DNA of 57,391 nt from Bacillota bacterium (lineage in GTDB: Bacteria; Bacillota; Syntrophomonadia; Syntrophomonadales; Syntrophomonadaceae). This document shows positions 1 through 8,771 of the stretch, one piece after another (positions within the stretch are counted from its first letter, which is position 1; every line of letters begins with the position of its first letter). The notes beneath the pieces are model-generated. The model searched no databases. It was not told where the DNA came from and saw only the letters and a program-made list of their open reading frames with translations. Position numbers and translations under genes: made by a program. Location: contig JAEWZB010000092.1 in the NCBI GenBank assembly GCA_023395515.1, positions 1-57,391 of the forward strand. The letters run 5' to 3'.

Positions 1-528
1 ATCTTCATCTATGCAAGTAACATGTAAAAGCGGCCAGGTATTTCGTTCATTATAGTTGGTGCCGTGAAAGGCTACCAAAGCATTAGCCTGTTCATTGCCC
101 ATCAAGAGCAAACCGTGATTGGGCACAGCACCATTATGCCAAGTTTTAACTAGTTCAGTAATATTGATAAATATTTTACCGGCTTTATCCTCTTCTGTAA
201 TAGTAACGCTGCCATCAGGAACAATACTGAAAGTTGGCTGGGTATCCCAAGTAACTGCAGACTGGCACCAACCCTGCAATAAACGGTGGGCCGAGATAAT
301 TGTAGGTTCTCCGGTTTCGTTACGATACATAGTAAGCTCTAAGACCGCTTTTTCAATAATTTTAGCCGGAGAAATTGGTTCCAATTCAAATTGTAAGAGG
401 GAACGGTAGTCATCCTGGTATTGTTTGTACTGGCTTACAAATAAAGCGTTATTACCGGCAAAATTAATATCTTTATACCATTCAGAAATATAGACATCCT
501 GGAAAGGCAGGAGTAATAACTTTTCCAT
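1..528 (-). CDS. DNRLRE domain protein (partial, runs off the left edge)
   Basis: This reading frame is open on the minus strand from an ATG at 528 to the edge of the window, so its C-terminus is missing. The product begins MEKLLLLPFQDVYIS and reads as a beta-rich domain with a conserved core: a W-x-T-Q-P stretch, an acidic segment, an INITELVKTWHNG helix and then NHGLLL. That pattern fits the DNRLRE domain, found in secreted or cell-surface proteins of Firmicutes and archaea. No signal peptide is visible. A second in-frame ATG at 540 is possible, but a GGAAAGGA ribosome site is better spaced for 528. It is divergent from the DUF4489 gene. Substrate unknown; a spore or cell-surface role is only inferred. 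Confidence 0.72.
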   Translation of the reverse strand, partial: MEKLLLLPFQDVYISEWYKDINFAGNNALFVSQYKQYQDDYRSLLQFELEPISPAKIIEKAVLELTMYRNETGEPTIISAHRLLQGWCQSAVTWDTQPTFSIVPDGSVTITEEDKAGKIFINITELVKTWHNGAVPNHGLLLMGNEQANALVAFHGTNYNERNTWPLLHVTCIDED

Positions 529-687
529 ATGATATACCATCCTTTCCATTTTAATACTATCTTAAATTATGTAGTAATAAAGAATAGTGTGACTGTTTAT
601 GAGAGGTTTCCTTTATAACCATTTTCTTAATATATAAGCCTTAGCTGGGATAAGTGTTAAATAATGTAACCTTTATATAAATCTATT

Positions 688-695
688 CATACAAT
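688..695 (+). promoter_or_regulatory. Candidate sporulation sigma-E-like -10 element
   Basis: CATACAAT matches the -10 consensus of the mother-cell sigma factor SigE, 87 bases before the DUF4489 start. The -35 element (GTAACCT region, about 15 bases upstream) is only a partial match, so this is a weak call. It fits the spore-surface role suspected for the downstream protein. Confidence 0.3.
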
Positions 696-782
696 GTGGT
701 AGAAGCTGCCAGTTTCCAGTACAAGGCTTTAAAGATTTAATAAAGAAAAACCGGCGGCAAAGCAAGTTTAGGAGGTATATTA

Positions 783-1316
783 ATGACCAATTATAAACAT
801 GACACGTGTTGTAATGATTATTACCCTCATCCTCGTCCCTATCCCGAAGTTAATCAGACTGTTCTAAGCTGCGGCAACGGGACCGGCATAATTGTACCTG
901 TGCATACTAATGCTAATTCTCAACTGTTTAACCCTTATGTAATAGCCAGTGTATCCATAGACACTTCAGAATTCAAAAAAGCCAGTATAAAGATTGATTT
1001 TTCATCGGTTATTCTGTTCAGACAAACCGAAGGTAATGCTTTGCAATTAACTTTCCAATTGAGCAAAGTTTATAGCTGCGGTGGCAAAATTGCTTTAGGG
1101 ACTTGGAATTTTGTAAGAGAGTTTGAGTTGGGAATTGGTGAATCTTTCGAAAGTGTAGATTCCTTTGGCTTTACTTGGTGTGAATGTAATGTATGCCGGG
1201 GCTGTGCTTATTATACGGTGGAATTAATCCAGGTAGAAAATTCTGTAGCAAATTCTGCCACTATCATTAACCCTACTATTAATGCCTTGGCGGTAGGCCC
1301 GGCAGATTGTTAAGAA
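783..1316 (+). CDS. DUF4489 family protein
   Basis: The 176-residue protein has a Cys/His/Tyr-rich N-terminus (DTCCNDYYPHPRP), a central beta-rich part, and the segment KIALGTWNF followed by a CECNVCRGCAYY cysteine cluster. These are hallmarks of DUF4489, a family found mainly in clostridial spore formers and without a known activity. There is no signal peptide or membrane segment. An AGGAGG site 6 bases before the ATG supports the start. The gene is monocistronic and ends before a strong terminator. A structural or coat/exosporium role is plausible from the taxonomic spread and the upstream SigE-like element, but this is inference. Confidence 0.75.
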
Positions 1317-1411
1317 GACTACCCCGCTAAAGAAACCCGGTTAGCAGTTTGGTCTGGATTAAAGGGATAGATTGTGAACCGGGTATGTTATGTGTAAGAC
1401 CGTAATAGCAA

Positions 1412-1463
1412 CAGCGGTTTGGGGATAGGAGGTTCTCCTGTATCCTAAACTGCTGTTTTTTAT
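1412..1463 (+). terminator. Rho-independent terminator after the DUF4489 gene
   Basis: A long hairpin (arms near 1412-1431 and 1437-1455, a few mismatches) is followed directly by a T tract. It separates the DUF4489 gene from the PBP gene. Confidence 0.8.
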
Positions 1464-1573
1464 TGGTGAAAGAGAGCCGCTCCAGCATGTGCAGCAGTGA
1501 ATTTAAGAAATAATTGTGCCCCAGGGATAAAGAGCAGTTTTTATGGGTAATTTAGGAAATAGGAGGGGTAAAT

Positions 1574-3583
1574 GTGCGCAAAATTATTCCAGTTACACTA
1601 TTATTTTTAATAATTACATTATGTGCTTTTTCTATAAAACTGCCGGAAATTCAAGTTCCTGAGGCATCAATTGTTTATGATATAAATAATAGGCCCATTA
1701 AAGGCCTGTCAGAACAAAACCGGATCAGCGTTAGTTTTGATGAAATTTCAGCCGACTTTAGAAATGCCGTTATTGCTGTAGAGGATAAGGATTTTTATCA
1801 GCATCATGGTGTAGATGTAAGCGGAATTGCCCGGGCTATGTTTATCAATATTAAGAACTTGAAAATAGTTGAAGGTGGCAGTACCATAACTCAACAAACG
1901 GCCAAAAACCTTTTTTTGACTAATGAAAGAACATTTCTTAGAAAGTTTAAGGAGTTATTTTACGCTATAGAGCTGGAAAGGTCATATAGTAAAGATGAAA
2001 TTTTAACTATGTATTGTAACACGATTTATTTTGGGGAAGGAGCTTACGGCGTTGAAGTAGCTGCCCGGACTTTTTTTGCTAAGAGTGCTAATGAATTAAG
2101 TTTAGCTGAATCTGCTCTTCTAGCCGGGTTACCTCAATGGCCTTCCAACTATACCCCTTATGTAAACCCGGATTTGGCTAAAAATAGGCAAAGGACCGTT
2201 TTGCAAAGAATGTTAAGTGAAGGTTTTATTACGGAAGAACAAAGGGATGAAGCCGAGGCCGAAGAATTAATTTATCAACGTTCTTCTTATGTTTCCAGTG
2301 ATGCTCCCTATTTTATAGCTCTAGTTAAAGATAACCTTAGTAAAAAATACGGAGAACGCATGGTTTATCAAGGTGGTCTTAAAATATATACTACTTTAGA
2401 CCTGGATTTGCAAAAAGCCGCCAATCAGTCTTTTCAAGAAGGGCTAAAGTCATATCAGCCCGATTTACAAGCAGCTTTAGTAGCAGTTGATGTAACTAAT
2501 GGACAAATCCGGGCCTTAATTGGCGGAAGAAACTTTGCCTCCTCCAACTATAATCGGGTTTTTGCGCAAAGACAGCCGGGCTCCACTTTTAAGCCTTTTA
2601 TGTATTCTTTGGCTATAGATGCAGGTTTTACGGCCGCAGATAAGGTAATGTGCGAGGAAGTAGAATTTCAACTGCCTACCGGTGATGTATACCGTCCTAC
2701 CGATTATGGTGATGAGCCTTATCATTGGCGGGTATTTACCCTTAAGGAAGCGGTAATGAAATCCGACAATGTGGTGGCCGTAAGGGTTAATGACATGCTA
2801 GGGCCGGTTGCTACTGCAGCTCATGCTGAAAAATTTGGCCTGTTAGGTTTGAAACCGATTTTATCTTTGCCACTTGGTTCTATTGAGACCTCTCCTTTAC
2901 AAATGGCCTTAGCCTATGCGGTTTTTGCTAATGCAGGTATTTATAGTGATTCTGTTTACATATTAAAAGTTGTAGATAATAATGGCCAAGTTTTAGAAGA
3001 AAATCGTTCTACCCAAAGACAAATAATTAGTGCTGAAAATGCTTATATAATTACTAATATGCTCCAAGGAGTCTTAGTTCCGGGAGGAACCGGATCGGCC
3101 CTTAGGAATATTGTTTCCGGGGCCTTGGCAGGTAAAACCGGAACCACCGACGACTTTAAAGATGCCTGGTTTGTGGGATACTCCCCGTCCATATGTTGCG
3201 CCGTTTGGGTAGGTTATGATAAAGGACAAAGTACCAACTTAGTAGGGGGAGTAGCGGCTGGTCCTATATGGGCCGGACTCATGAAGGGGGCTGCCCAAAA
3301 GTTAGCTAAAAAGGATTTTATAAAACCGAATAATGTAGTTAAGATGAACATATGCCAGGATTCAGGCCTGATAGCTACAGAAGCTTGCCCCAGGCCAATT
3401 GATATGGCATTTATCCGGGGAACTGAACCCCAAAGCATATGTTATTATCATCTGCCTAATAACCGCTGGTTTTGGGATATAGAGAGAAATCCTTTTTCCG
3501 GCATTTTAGATTCAGAGGAGCAGGAATCTGAAGATGGCTTAGAATCCGAATATGACATAGAAGATGACGGACTGGAACGGTAG
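1574..3583 (+). CDS. Class A penicillin-binding protein (PBP1A family)
   Basis: This bifunctional peptidoglycan synthase is anchored outside the cytoplasmic membrane by one N-terminal TM segment (residues 4-20). The GT51 transglycosylase domain carries the catalytic Glu70 in EDKDFYQHHG and the GGSTITQQ motif (101-108). The transpeptidase domain carries the SxxK motif with Ser337 and Lys340, SDN at 397-399 and KTGT at 521-524, so both activities look intact. The last 30 residues are very acidic. At 669 residues the length is normal for the family. The GTG start is chosen because AGGAGGGG lies 5 bases upstream. PBP1A/PonA-type or sporulation-specific PbpG-type assignment cannot be decided from sequence alone. 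Confidence 0.92.
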   Translation: MRKIIPVTLLFLIITLCAFSIKLPEIQVPEASIVYDINNRPIKGLSEQNRISVSFDEISADFRNAVIAVEDKDFYQHHGVDVSGIARAMFINIKNLKIVEGGSTITQQTAKNLFLTNERTFLRKFKELFYAIELERSYSKDEILTMYCNTIYFGEGAYGVEVAARTFFAKSANELSLAESALLAGLPQWPSNYTPYVNPDLAKNRQRTVLQRMLSEGFITEEQRDEAEAEELIYQRSSYVSSDAPYFIALVKDNLSKKYGERMVYQGGLKIYTTLDLDLQKAANQSFQEGLKSYQPDLQAALVAVDVTNGQIRALIGGRNFASSNYNRVFAQRQPGSTFKPFMYSLAIDAGFTAADKVMCEEVEFQLPTGDVYRPTDYGDEPYHWRVFTLKEAVMKSDNVVAVRVNDMLGPVATAAHAEKFGLLGLKPILSLPLGSIETSPLQMALAYAVFANAGIYSDSVYILKVVDNNGQVLEENRSTQRQIISAENAYIITNMLQGVLVPGGTGSALRNIVSGALAGKTGTTDDFKDAWFVGYSPSICCAVWVGYDKGQSTNLVGGVAAGPIWAGLMKGAAQKLAKKDFIKPNNVVKMNICQDSGLIATEACPRPIDMAFIRGTEPQSICYYHLPNNRWFWDIERNPFSGILDSEEQESEDGLESEYDIEDDGLER

Positions 3584-4049
3584 CCTAGGGGTGTAAGGGG
3601 TGAGGCGTAAAAGGTAAAAGTAATAACTGGGGAGATAAGCATACCTTTGACTGTAATGAAGGGGAAAGGCGAAAAGAAATCCGATAAGTTTACAAACTTA
3701 CTTATAATAACTTGTACTTAAATGAAAGAAAAAGCCAACAGATGTTTCCGAAACTGGCCAGTTTATTTAAAATGGTGCAGGTATTAAAAACCTGTGCCGA
3801 CCAAAACCTTAAGACCGGCCCGGAATGGAAGGGAAAGAGTATGCTTAGCTCCCCTCCACTGAGATAGGGGAGGAGATATAATTATAGTAAACCAAACCTG
3901 GACGGGTCTGCAAAGAGTATTCTTCGGCTTTTTATCCTACCATATCTCTATCCTAATTTTTCCTCAATTATTATTTTAATATGGCTTGTTAAAGTTGAGA
4001 GTGTTAAAATCATTTTTAGTATCTTGATTGCTAGAGGAGAAGTTAGAGT
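3584..4049. other. Structured intergenic region, no gene seen
   Basis: This 466-base gap has no convincing reading frame. It begins with a degenerate GTGAGGCG-type repeat. A perfect 14-bp palindrome (AAACTGG/CCAGTTT) lies at 3751-3764, a hairpin at 3774-3798 with an 8-bp stem including G-U pairs, and a second hairpin at 3849-3872 with CTCCCCT/AGGGGAG arms. No T tract follows either hairpin. The gap could hold a non-coding RNA or a cis-regulator of azlC, but it matches no riboswitch consensus I know. Confidence 0.45.
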
Positions 4050-4736
4050 ATGAGGAAGCAGGAAACCATTGAAGGAATGAAAGATGCTATACCAGTAGTA
4101 TTAGGATATTTACCCTTAGGCTTTGCTTTTGGAGTTTTAGCTACTGAGGCAGGAATGACCATGGTACAAGCAACGGTAATGTCTTTATTATGTTTTACCG
4201 GAGCCGGACAATACATAGCCATAGGAGTTATGCAGGCTAATGGTGCAGTAATTACGGCTATCATTGCCAACCTTTTAGTTAACCTGCGTTACTTTTTATT
4301 TTCTACTTCATTAGTACCCCATTTAAAAGTGGTACCAACTAAAATAGCAGCTTTTTTATCTTACGGATTAACTGATGAAACATATGCCGTAGCTATAAAC
4401 AGATATCAAAGCAAATCGGCTTCAGCTCACTATATGGCCGGTCTTAATTTAACCTCTCATTTAGGATGGATAGGAAGTACCGCCTTAGGTGCGGTACTAG
4501 GTACTTTAATTACTAATACCGATGTAATAGGTTTAGGGTTTGCCCTGCCTGCTATGTATACCTGTTTATTAGTTTTATTAGTTTCTAAACGAAGTGAAAC
4601 CTTAGTAGCTGCCATCGCAGCTATCCTATGTTTAATAATCGGTTATTTATATCCGCCTTCTATGGCTAACTTATCTAATATAATTATTGCTACTTTAATA
4701 GCGGCAACCATTGGAGTGATGTTTAGTGACGAGTAA
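4050..4736 (+). CDS. azlC: AzlC family branched-chain amino acid exporter, large subunit
   Basis: This 228-residue integral membrane protein has the AzlC signature near its N-terminus (DAIPVVLGYLPLGFAFG) and the SLLCFTGAGQYIA and LVNLRYFLFS segments. AzlC works with the small subunit AzlD to export branched-chain amino acids or analogues. The AzlD gene follows and overlaps by 11 bases, which suggests translational coupling. The ATG lies 8 bases after an AGAGGAGAAG ribosome site. Substrate is inferred from the family. Confidence 0.9.
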   Translation: MRKQETIEGMKDAIPVVLGYLPLGFAFGVLATEAGMTMVQATVMSLLCFTGAGQYIAIGVMQANGAVITAIIANLLVNLRYFLFSTSLVPHLKVVPTKIAAFLSYGLTDETYAVAINRYQSKSASAHYMAGLNLTSHLGWIGSTALGAVLGTLITNTDVIGLGFALPAMYTCLLVLLVSKRSETLVAAIAAILCLIIGYLYPPSMANLSNIIIATLIAATIGVMFSDE

Positions 4737-5055
4737 CAGCATTTGGATAATGATTATAGGAGTATCAATAGTAAGCTTGCTGCCTAGAATACTGCCGGTA
4801 GCATTATTATCGCGGTTTGATTTTCCGCCTCTTTTTAAGAAATGGCTTTCCTTTGTAGGTCCGGCGGTTCTAGGTGCTTTAACTGCTATAAGTGTATTAG
4901 CCCCGGAAGGAGAATTATTTTTAAGTTTTAAGAATAAATATATATGGGCATTTATACCTACTTTTTTGGTAGCAATCAAGACCCGGAATTTGTTATATAC
5001 ACTTTTAACCGGAATTATAACTATGGCCCTATTGTATAATTTTGTGTTTGTATAA
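4726..5055 (+). CDS. azlD: AzlD family branched-chain amino acid exporter, small subunit
   Basis: The 109-residue protein has four hydrophobic segments and the AzlD-typical pattern SLLPRILPVALLSRFDFPPLFKKWL, where LPR near the N-terminus is conserved. It begins at a GTG inside the end of azlC and should partner AzlC in the membrane. Position, length and topology all fit. A transcript shared with azlC is likely because there is no gap between them. Confidence 0.88.
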   Translation: MTSNSIWIMIIGVSIVSLLPRILPVALLSRFDFPPLFKKWLSFVGPAVLGALTAISVLAPEGELFLSFKNKYIWAFIPTFLVAIKTRNLLYTLLTGIITMALLYNFVFV

Positions 5056-5097
5056 AGTAGAATTATAAGTATGAGTTAAAAGAGGGGAGAAAAAGCT

Positions 5098-5925
5098 ATG
5101 CAGGTAAAAATAACTTTTTTAGTGGAAAACACGGTACCAACTCCAGGCTGGCAAGGGGAATATGGTTTTGCGGCTTTAGTTACGGTTGATGAGAAGAGTT
5201 ACTTGTTTGATACAGGAAGTGCTGATGCTTTATTTGCTAATGCCGGCAGGATCGGCTTAAGCCTAAGCAATATAGATGGTATTATTGTCAGTCACGGACA
5301 TTTTGACCATACTGGGGGAATAATAAAATCCTTACAGCTAAGTGATAAAAAAGTTATTTATGCCCATTCTAATATTTTTGCGGACCGTTATGTGAATATG
5401 GGTGATGCTTATCATCCTATTGGTTCTTTAGCGGGACAAGAAGACATAGTAAAAAGTGGAGGCCAGTTAGTATTTACGGACAATTTTACGGAAATAAGTC
5501 CTAATATTTATCTGACTGGTTTTATACCCCGGGTAACTGATTTTGAAGATGCCGGCGGCAACTTTAAGGTTAAGCAGGGTAACAACTATAAAGATGATAT
5601 TATTGAAGATGATATGGCCTTAGTAATAGATCATCCTGATGGACTGATTGTTATGAGTGGCTGTGCCCATGCCGGCATTATAAATACTTTAGAATATATA
5701 AGAGGGAAAATGGATAATAAAAGAATATTAGCCTTTTTAGGTGGTACTCATCTTATAAGTGCTGATGATAACAGAATAAATCAAACTATTAATTATCTGG
5801 AAGAGTTAGATATAAAACAACTGGTTCTAGCCCATTGCACAGGTTTTTATGCGGCTGCCAAAATTTACCATAGATTAGGCGGTAAGGTAGTTAAAGGGGA
5901 AACCGGGATGTCTTTTGAATATTGA
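5098..5925 (+). CDS. Metallo-beta-lactamase-fold hydrolase (COG1237 type)
   Basis: This 275-residue soluble protein carries the metal-binding motif HGHFDH (His66, His68, Asp70, His71), followed by GCAHAGI, GGTHL and a terminal AHCTG. That arrangement is typical of COG1237 metal-dependent hydrolases, sometimes named after a methanopterin-pathway dihydropterin phosphate synthase. Most bacterial members have no proven substrate, and a methanopterin role here is doubtful. It has a good ribosome site (GAGGGGAGAAA). It follows azlD by 42 bases, so it may share a transcript. Confidence 0.85.
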   Translation: MQVKITFLVENTVPTPGWQGEYGFAALVTVDEKSYLFDTGSADALFANAGRIGLSLSNIDGIIVSHGHFDHTGGIIKSLQLSDKKVIYAHSNIFADRYVNMGDAYHPIGSLAGQEDIVKSGGQLVFTDNFTEISPNIYLTGFIPRVTDFEDAGGNFKVKQGNNYKDDIIEDDMALVIDHPDGLIVMSGCAHAGIINTLEYIRGKMDNKRILAFLGGTHLISADDNRINQTINYLEELDIKQLVLAHCTGFYAAAKIYHRLGGKVVKGETGMSFEY

Positions 5926-5949
5926 TAAAAATTGTGGGGTGGTAGTGTA

Positions 5950-8385
5950 TTGAATACCAATAAATATAAAGTAAAAACCCAAGATTTACGCAAGGTCTGT
6001 AATCCTTCTATTTTCAGGTTTAATAGTACTGCTGATTTAAAACCCCAAAAAGGTATTATAGGGCAAGAACGGGCCTTTAGGTCATTATCTTTTGGATTAG
6101 ATATGCATAATCCGGGTTATAACGTTTTTCTTTCGGGAATAGCAGGAACTGGTAAAACAACTTTAGCCCGGGAGACGGTTTTAAAAAAGGCTAAAGTCGA
6201 GGCTCCGCCCTCAGATTGGTGTTATGTACATAATTTTAAAAATCCTGATACCCCCAAAGTACTGCAATTAAAAGCGGGAGTAGGAACTAGTTTTAAAAAA
6301 GATTTGACCCAAGCAGTTGATGAAGCCCTGGAGCAAATTATCAGAACTATAGAAAGTGAAGAATTTGAATATAATAAAAGTCAAATCCTGGGCTCTTTCG
6401 TAGAAAAGACTAATCAAATGTACTTATCTTTAGAGGAGGAAGCCCGAAGCTTTGGCTTTACTATCAGCCGTAATGAGGGAGGCATAACTTCACTGCCGCT
6501 CCGTAATGGGGAAGTATTAAGCCAGGATGACTATATGGCCATGACCGAGGAAGAAAGAAGCAGCCTGATGAAAAACAGTTCTGCTGTACAGGAAAAGCTT
6601 AATGAGGCCTTTCGGCAATATAGAGAGTTAGAAAAAAATATTAAAGAACAAATAAAAGCTTTGGAAACTAAAACGGCCGGTGAAGTTATCGGGCAGTTTT
6701 TTACCCCGCTGCTGGGCAAATATGCTGATTATCCCACGGTGCCAAATTACTTAAAGGATATGCAGGAAGACTTGGTCGATAATATAGATGTATTTATAAG
6801 ACCGGAGGAACCCGGGACTTTAAGTTGGCTGCGGACTTCGGAAAAGAAGGGTATTAAAAGGCGGTATCAGGTTAATCTGATCGTTAATAATGCTTTGCAA
6901 AAACATGCCCCCGTAGTAATAGAAACTAATCCTACTTTTTCCAACTTATTTGGGCAAATTGAATATGAAGGCGAATTTGGCATTTTAAATACTGATTTTT
7001 CTAAAATTAAAGCGGGAGCTATTCATAAGGCTAATGGCGGATATTTAGTCCTTAATGCTGCCGATGTAGTAGGTAATTATTATGTATGGGAAACCTTAAA
7101 GAGAGTGCTTAAGAATCGGGAAATTAATATTGAAAGTATTAGCCGGGTCATAGGTATTAGTAATACCGAAACATTACAGCCGGAGCCGATACCTTGTGAT
7201 GTTAAAGTAATACTCATAGGTGAGCCAATTTATTATTATTTACTTTATGCTTATGATGAAGAGTTTTCCAAGTTATTTAAAATCCGAGCTGATTTTGATA
7301 CAGACATGCCTCGCAACCGGAAAACTATTTATGATTATGCTAGATTTATAAGTTCAGTTTGCCATGCGGAAAACTTAAAGCATTTTACTCCTGAAGCAGT
7401 AGCAGTTATGGTAGATTACGGAAGCCGCTTGGCTGATAATAAAAATAAACTTACCAGTAAGTTTAATAGAATAATGGAAATTGTATATGAGGCTATCCAA
7501 TGGGCTAGTTATGACAACTCTGATTTAGTGCAGCCTGGGCATGTGAAACGGGCTATTGCGGAAAAAAGATATCGCTCTTCAAGTTATGAAGACCATATTC
7601 AAGAGTACATAATGACTGAAACTATATTAATAAATACTGAAGGAAAACGTATAGGAGAGATCAATGGCCTGGCTGTCTACCAAACTGGTGATTACTCCTT
7701 TGGTAAACCGGTTAAAATAACGGCGAAAACCTTTAGGGGAGAAAAAGGGCTTATTAACATTGAAAGAGAAACTAGCATGAGCGGCAATATCCACAGTAAA
7801 GGAGTACTAACTTTAAATGGGTATCTGGGAGCCAAATATGCCCAAGACAAACCGCTGGCATTATCGGCCAGCTTAACTTTTGAGCAAAGTTATTCGGGAA
7901 TTGAGGGGGATAGTGCTTCTAGTGCCGAACTTTATGCCTTATTATCAAGTTTAGCCGAGGTTCCCATTAGTCAAGGAATCGCCGTGACTGGGTCGGTTAA
8001 TCAAAATGGAGAAATACAGCCAGTGGGTGGTGTGAATGAAAAAATTGAGGGTTTTTTCAAGGTCTGTTCTGCCCGGGGGCTCAATGGAACCCAGGGAGTA
8101 ATTATTCCTAAACAGAATGTTATTGATTTAATGTTAGATGAAGAAATTGTGGCCGCTGTTAAATTGCATAAATTTCATATTTGGGCAGTGGGGCATATTG
8201 ACCAGGGACTAGAAATTATTACTGACCTACCGGCAGGAAGTAGGGATGCCCGTGGGGAATATTCACCTGGAGATATACATTATAAAGTAAATTCTAAAAT
8301 AAAAGAGTGGACGGGTAATAATAAGACTAGAAAACAAACATCGGTTATGGGGGGAAAACCGAGGACAAGGAGGAGTAGGTGGTAA
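5950..8385 (+). CDS. LonB-type ATP-dependent protease
   Basis: This is a cytoplasmic AAA+ protease of the LonB/COG1067 type, about 811 residues. Walker A is GIAGTGKT (63-70). A long alpha-helical insert follows, then a C-terminal Lon protease domain with the EGDSAS motif (catalytic Ser655) and NEKIEG (catalytic Lys698). The 43-residue Ser-Lys spacing matches Lon enzymes, so it should be active. The TTG at 5950 is preferred over an upstream TTG at 5932 because a GGGGTGG site sits 7 bases before it. The C-terminal 30 residues are basic and low-complexity. It overlaps the lipoprotein gene at its 3' end. Substrates are unknown; roles in protein quality control or sporulation are plausible. Confidence 0.88.
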   Translation: MNTNKYKVKTQDLRKVCNPSIFRFNSTADLKPQKGIIGQERAFRSLSFGLDMHNPGYNVFLSGIAGTGKTTLARETVLKKAKVEAPPSDWCYVHNFKNPDTPKVLQLKAGVGTSFKKDLTQAVDEALEQIIRTIESEEFEYNKSQILGSFVEKTNQMYLSLEEEARSFGFTISRNEGGITSLPLRNGEVLSQDDYMAMTEEERSSLMKNSSAVQEKLNEAFRQYRELEKNIKEQIKALETKTAGEVIGQFFTPLLGKYADYPTVPNYLKDMQEDLVDNIDVFIRPEEPGTLSWLRTSEKKGIKRRYQVNLIVNNALQKHAPVVIETNPTFSNLFGQIEYEGEFGILNTDFSKIKAGAIHKANGGYLVLNAADVVGNYYVWETLKRVLKNREINIESISRVIGISNTETLQPEPIPCDVKVILIGEPIYYYLLYAYDEEFSKLFKIRADFDTDMPRNRKTIYDYARFISSVCHAENLKHFTPEAVAVMVDYGSRLADNKNKLTSKFNRIMEIVYEAIQWASYDNSDLVQPGHVKRAIAEKRYRSSSYEDHIQEYIMTETILINTEGKRIGEINGLAVYQTGDYSFGKPVKITAKTFRGEKGLINIERETSMSGNIHSKGVLTLNGYLGAKYAQDKPLALSASLTFEQSYSGIEGDSASSAELYALLSSLAEVPISQGIAVTGSVNQNGEIQPVGGVNEKIEGFFKVCSARGLNGTQGVIIPKQNVIDLMLDEEIVAAVKLHKFHIWAVGHIDQGLEIITDLPAGSRDARGEYSPGDIHYKVNSKIKEWTGNNKTRKQTSVMGGKPRTRRSRW

Positions 8386-8699
8386 AAAAATATTTAATAG
8401 GGCTGCTAATTCTTCTTTTATTTGTGGCTGGATGTAACTCGCAATTTTCTAATATAATACCTGACAAAAAGCATATGAATGATGATTTATTAAAAGTAGA
8501 AATATTTTTTACGGATGATAAGACTTTAGTCGGATATGTTAAACAATTAGGAATTGAACAACAGGGTAAGGTTTATGTAGGGGGATCATCGTTAAATTAC
8601 TTATACAATGAAAATGGTGAGATTATAGGCTCTTATAATTACCAAAGAGTTTTATACATAAAAATTCTTCCACACGAAGAAGAAGAAGCTAATAAATAA
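8379..8699 (+). CDS. Small lipoprotein of unknown function
   Basis: The 106-residue product starts with a lipoprotein signal peptide (MVKKYLIGLLILLLFVAGC) with a clear lipobox cysteine at residue 19. The mature part of about 85 residues is mixed beta with an acidic C-terminus (EEEEANK). It should be anchored on the outer face of the cytoplasmic membrane. The GTG start overlaps the end of the lon-like gene by 7 bases and has AGGAGGAG upstream, so the two genes are probably co-translated. I do not recognise the family. A functional link to the cytoplasmic protease is not evident beyond the operon. Confidence 0.75.
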   Translation: MVKKYLIGLLILLLFVAGCNSQFSNIIPDKKHMNDDLLKVEIFFTDDKTLVGYVKQLGIEQQGKVYVGGSSLNYLYNENGEIIGSYNYQRVLYIKILPHEEEEANK

Positions 8700-8771
8700 A
8701 ATTTATGGTACTATTAATCTACTAGGTCATTAAGCCTAAATTGATTCCTTACTTGGGGAGAGGGGATAGGT

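Noticed and set aside
5098..5925. Methanopterin-pathway enzyme for the metallo-beta-lactamase-fold protein
   Set aside because: The name comes from database annotation of COG1237; nothing else in the window supports that pathway.
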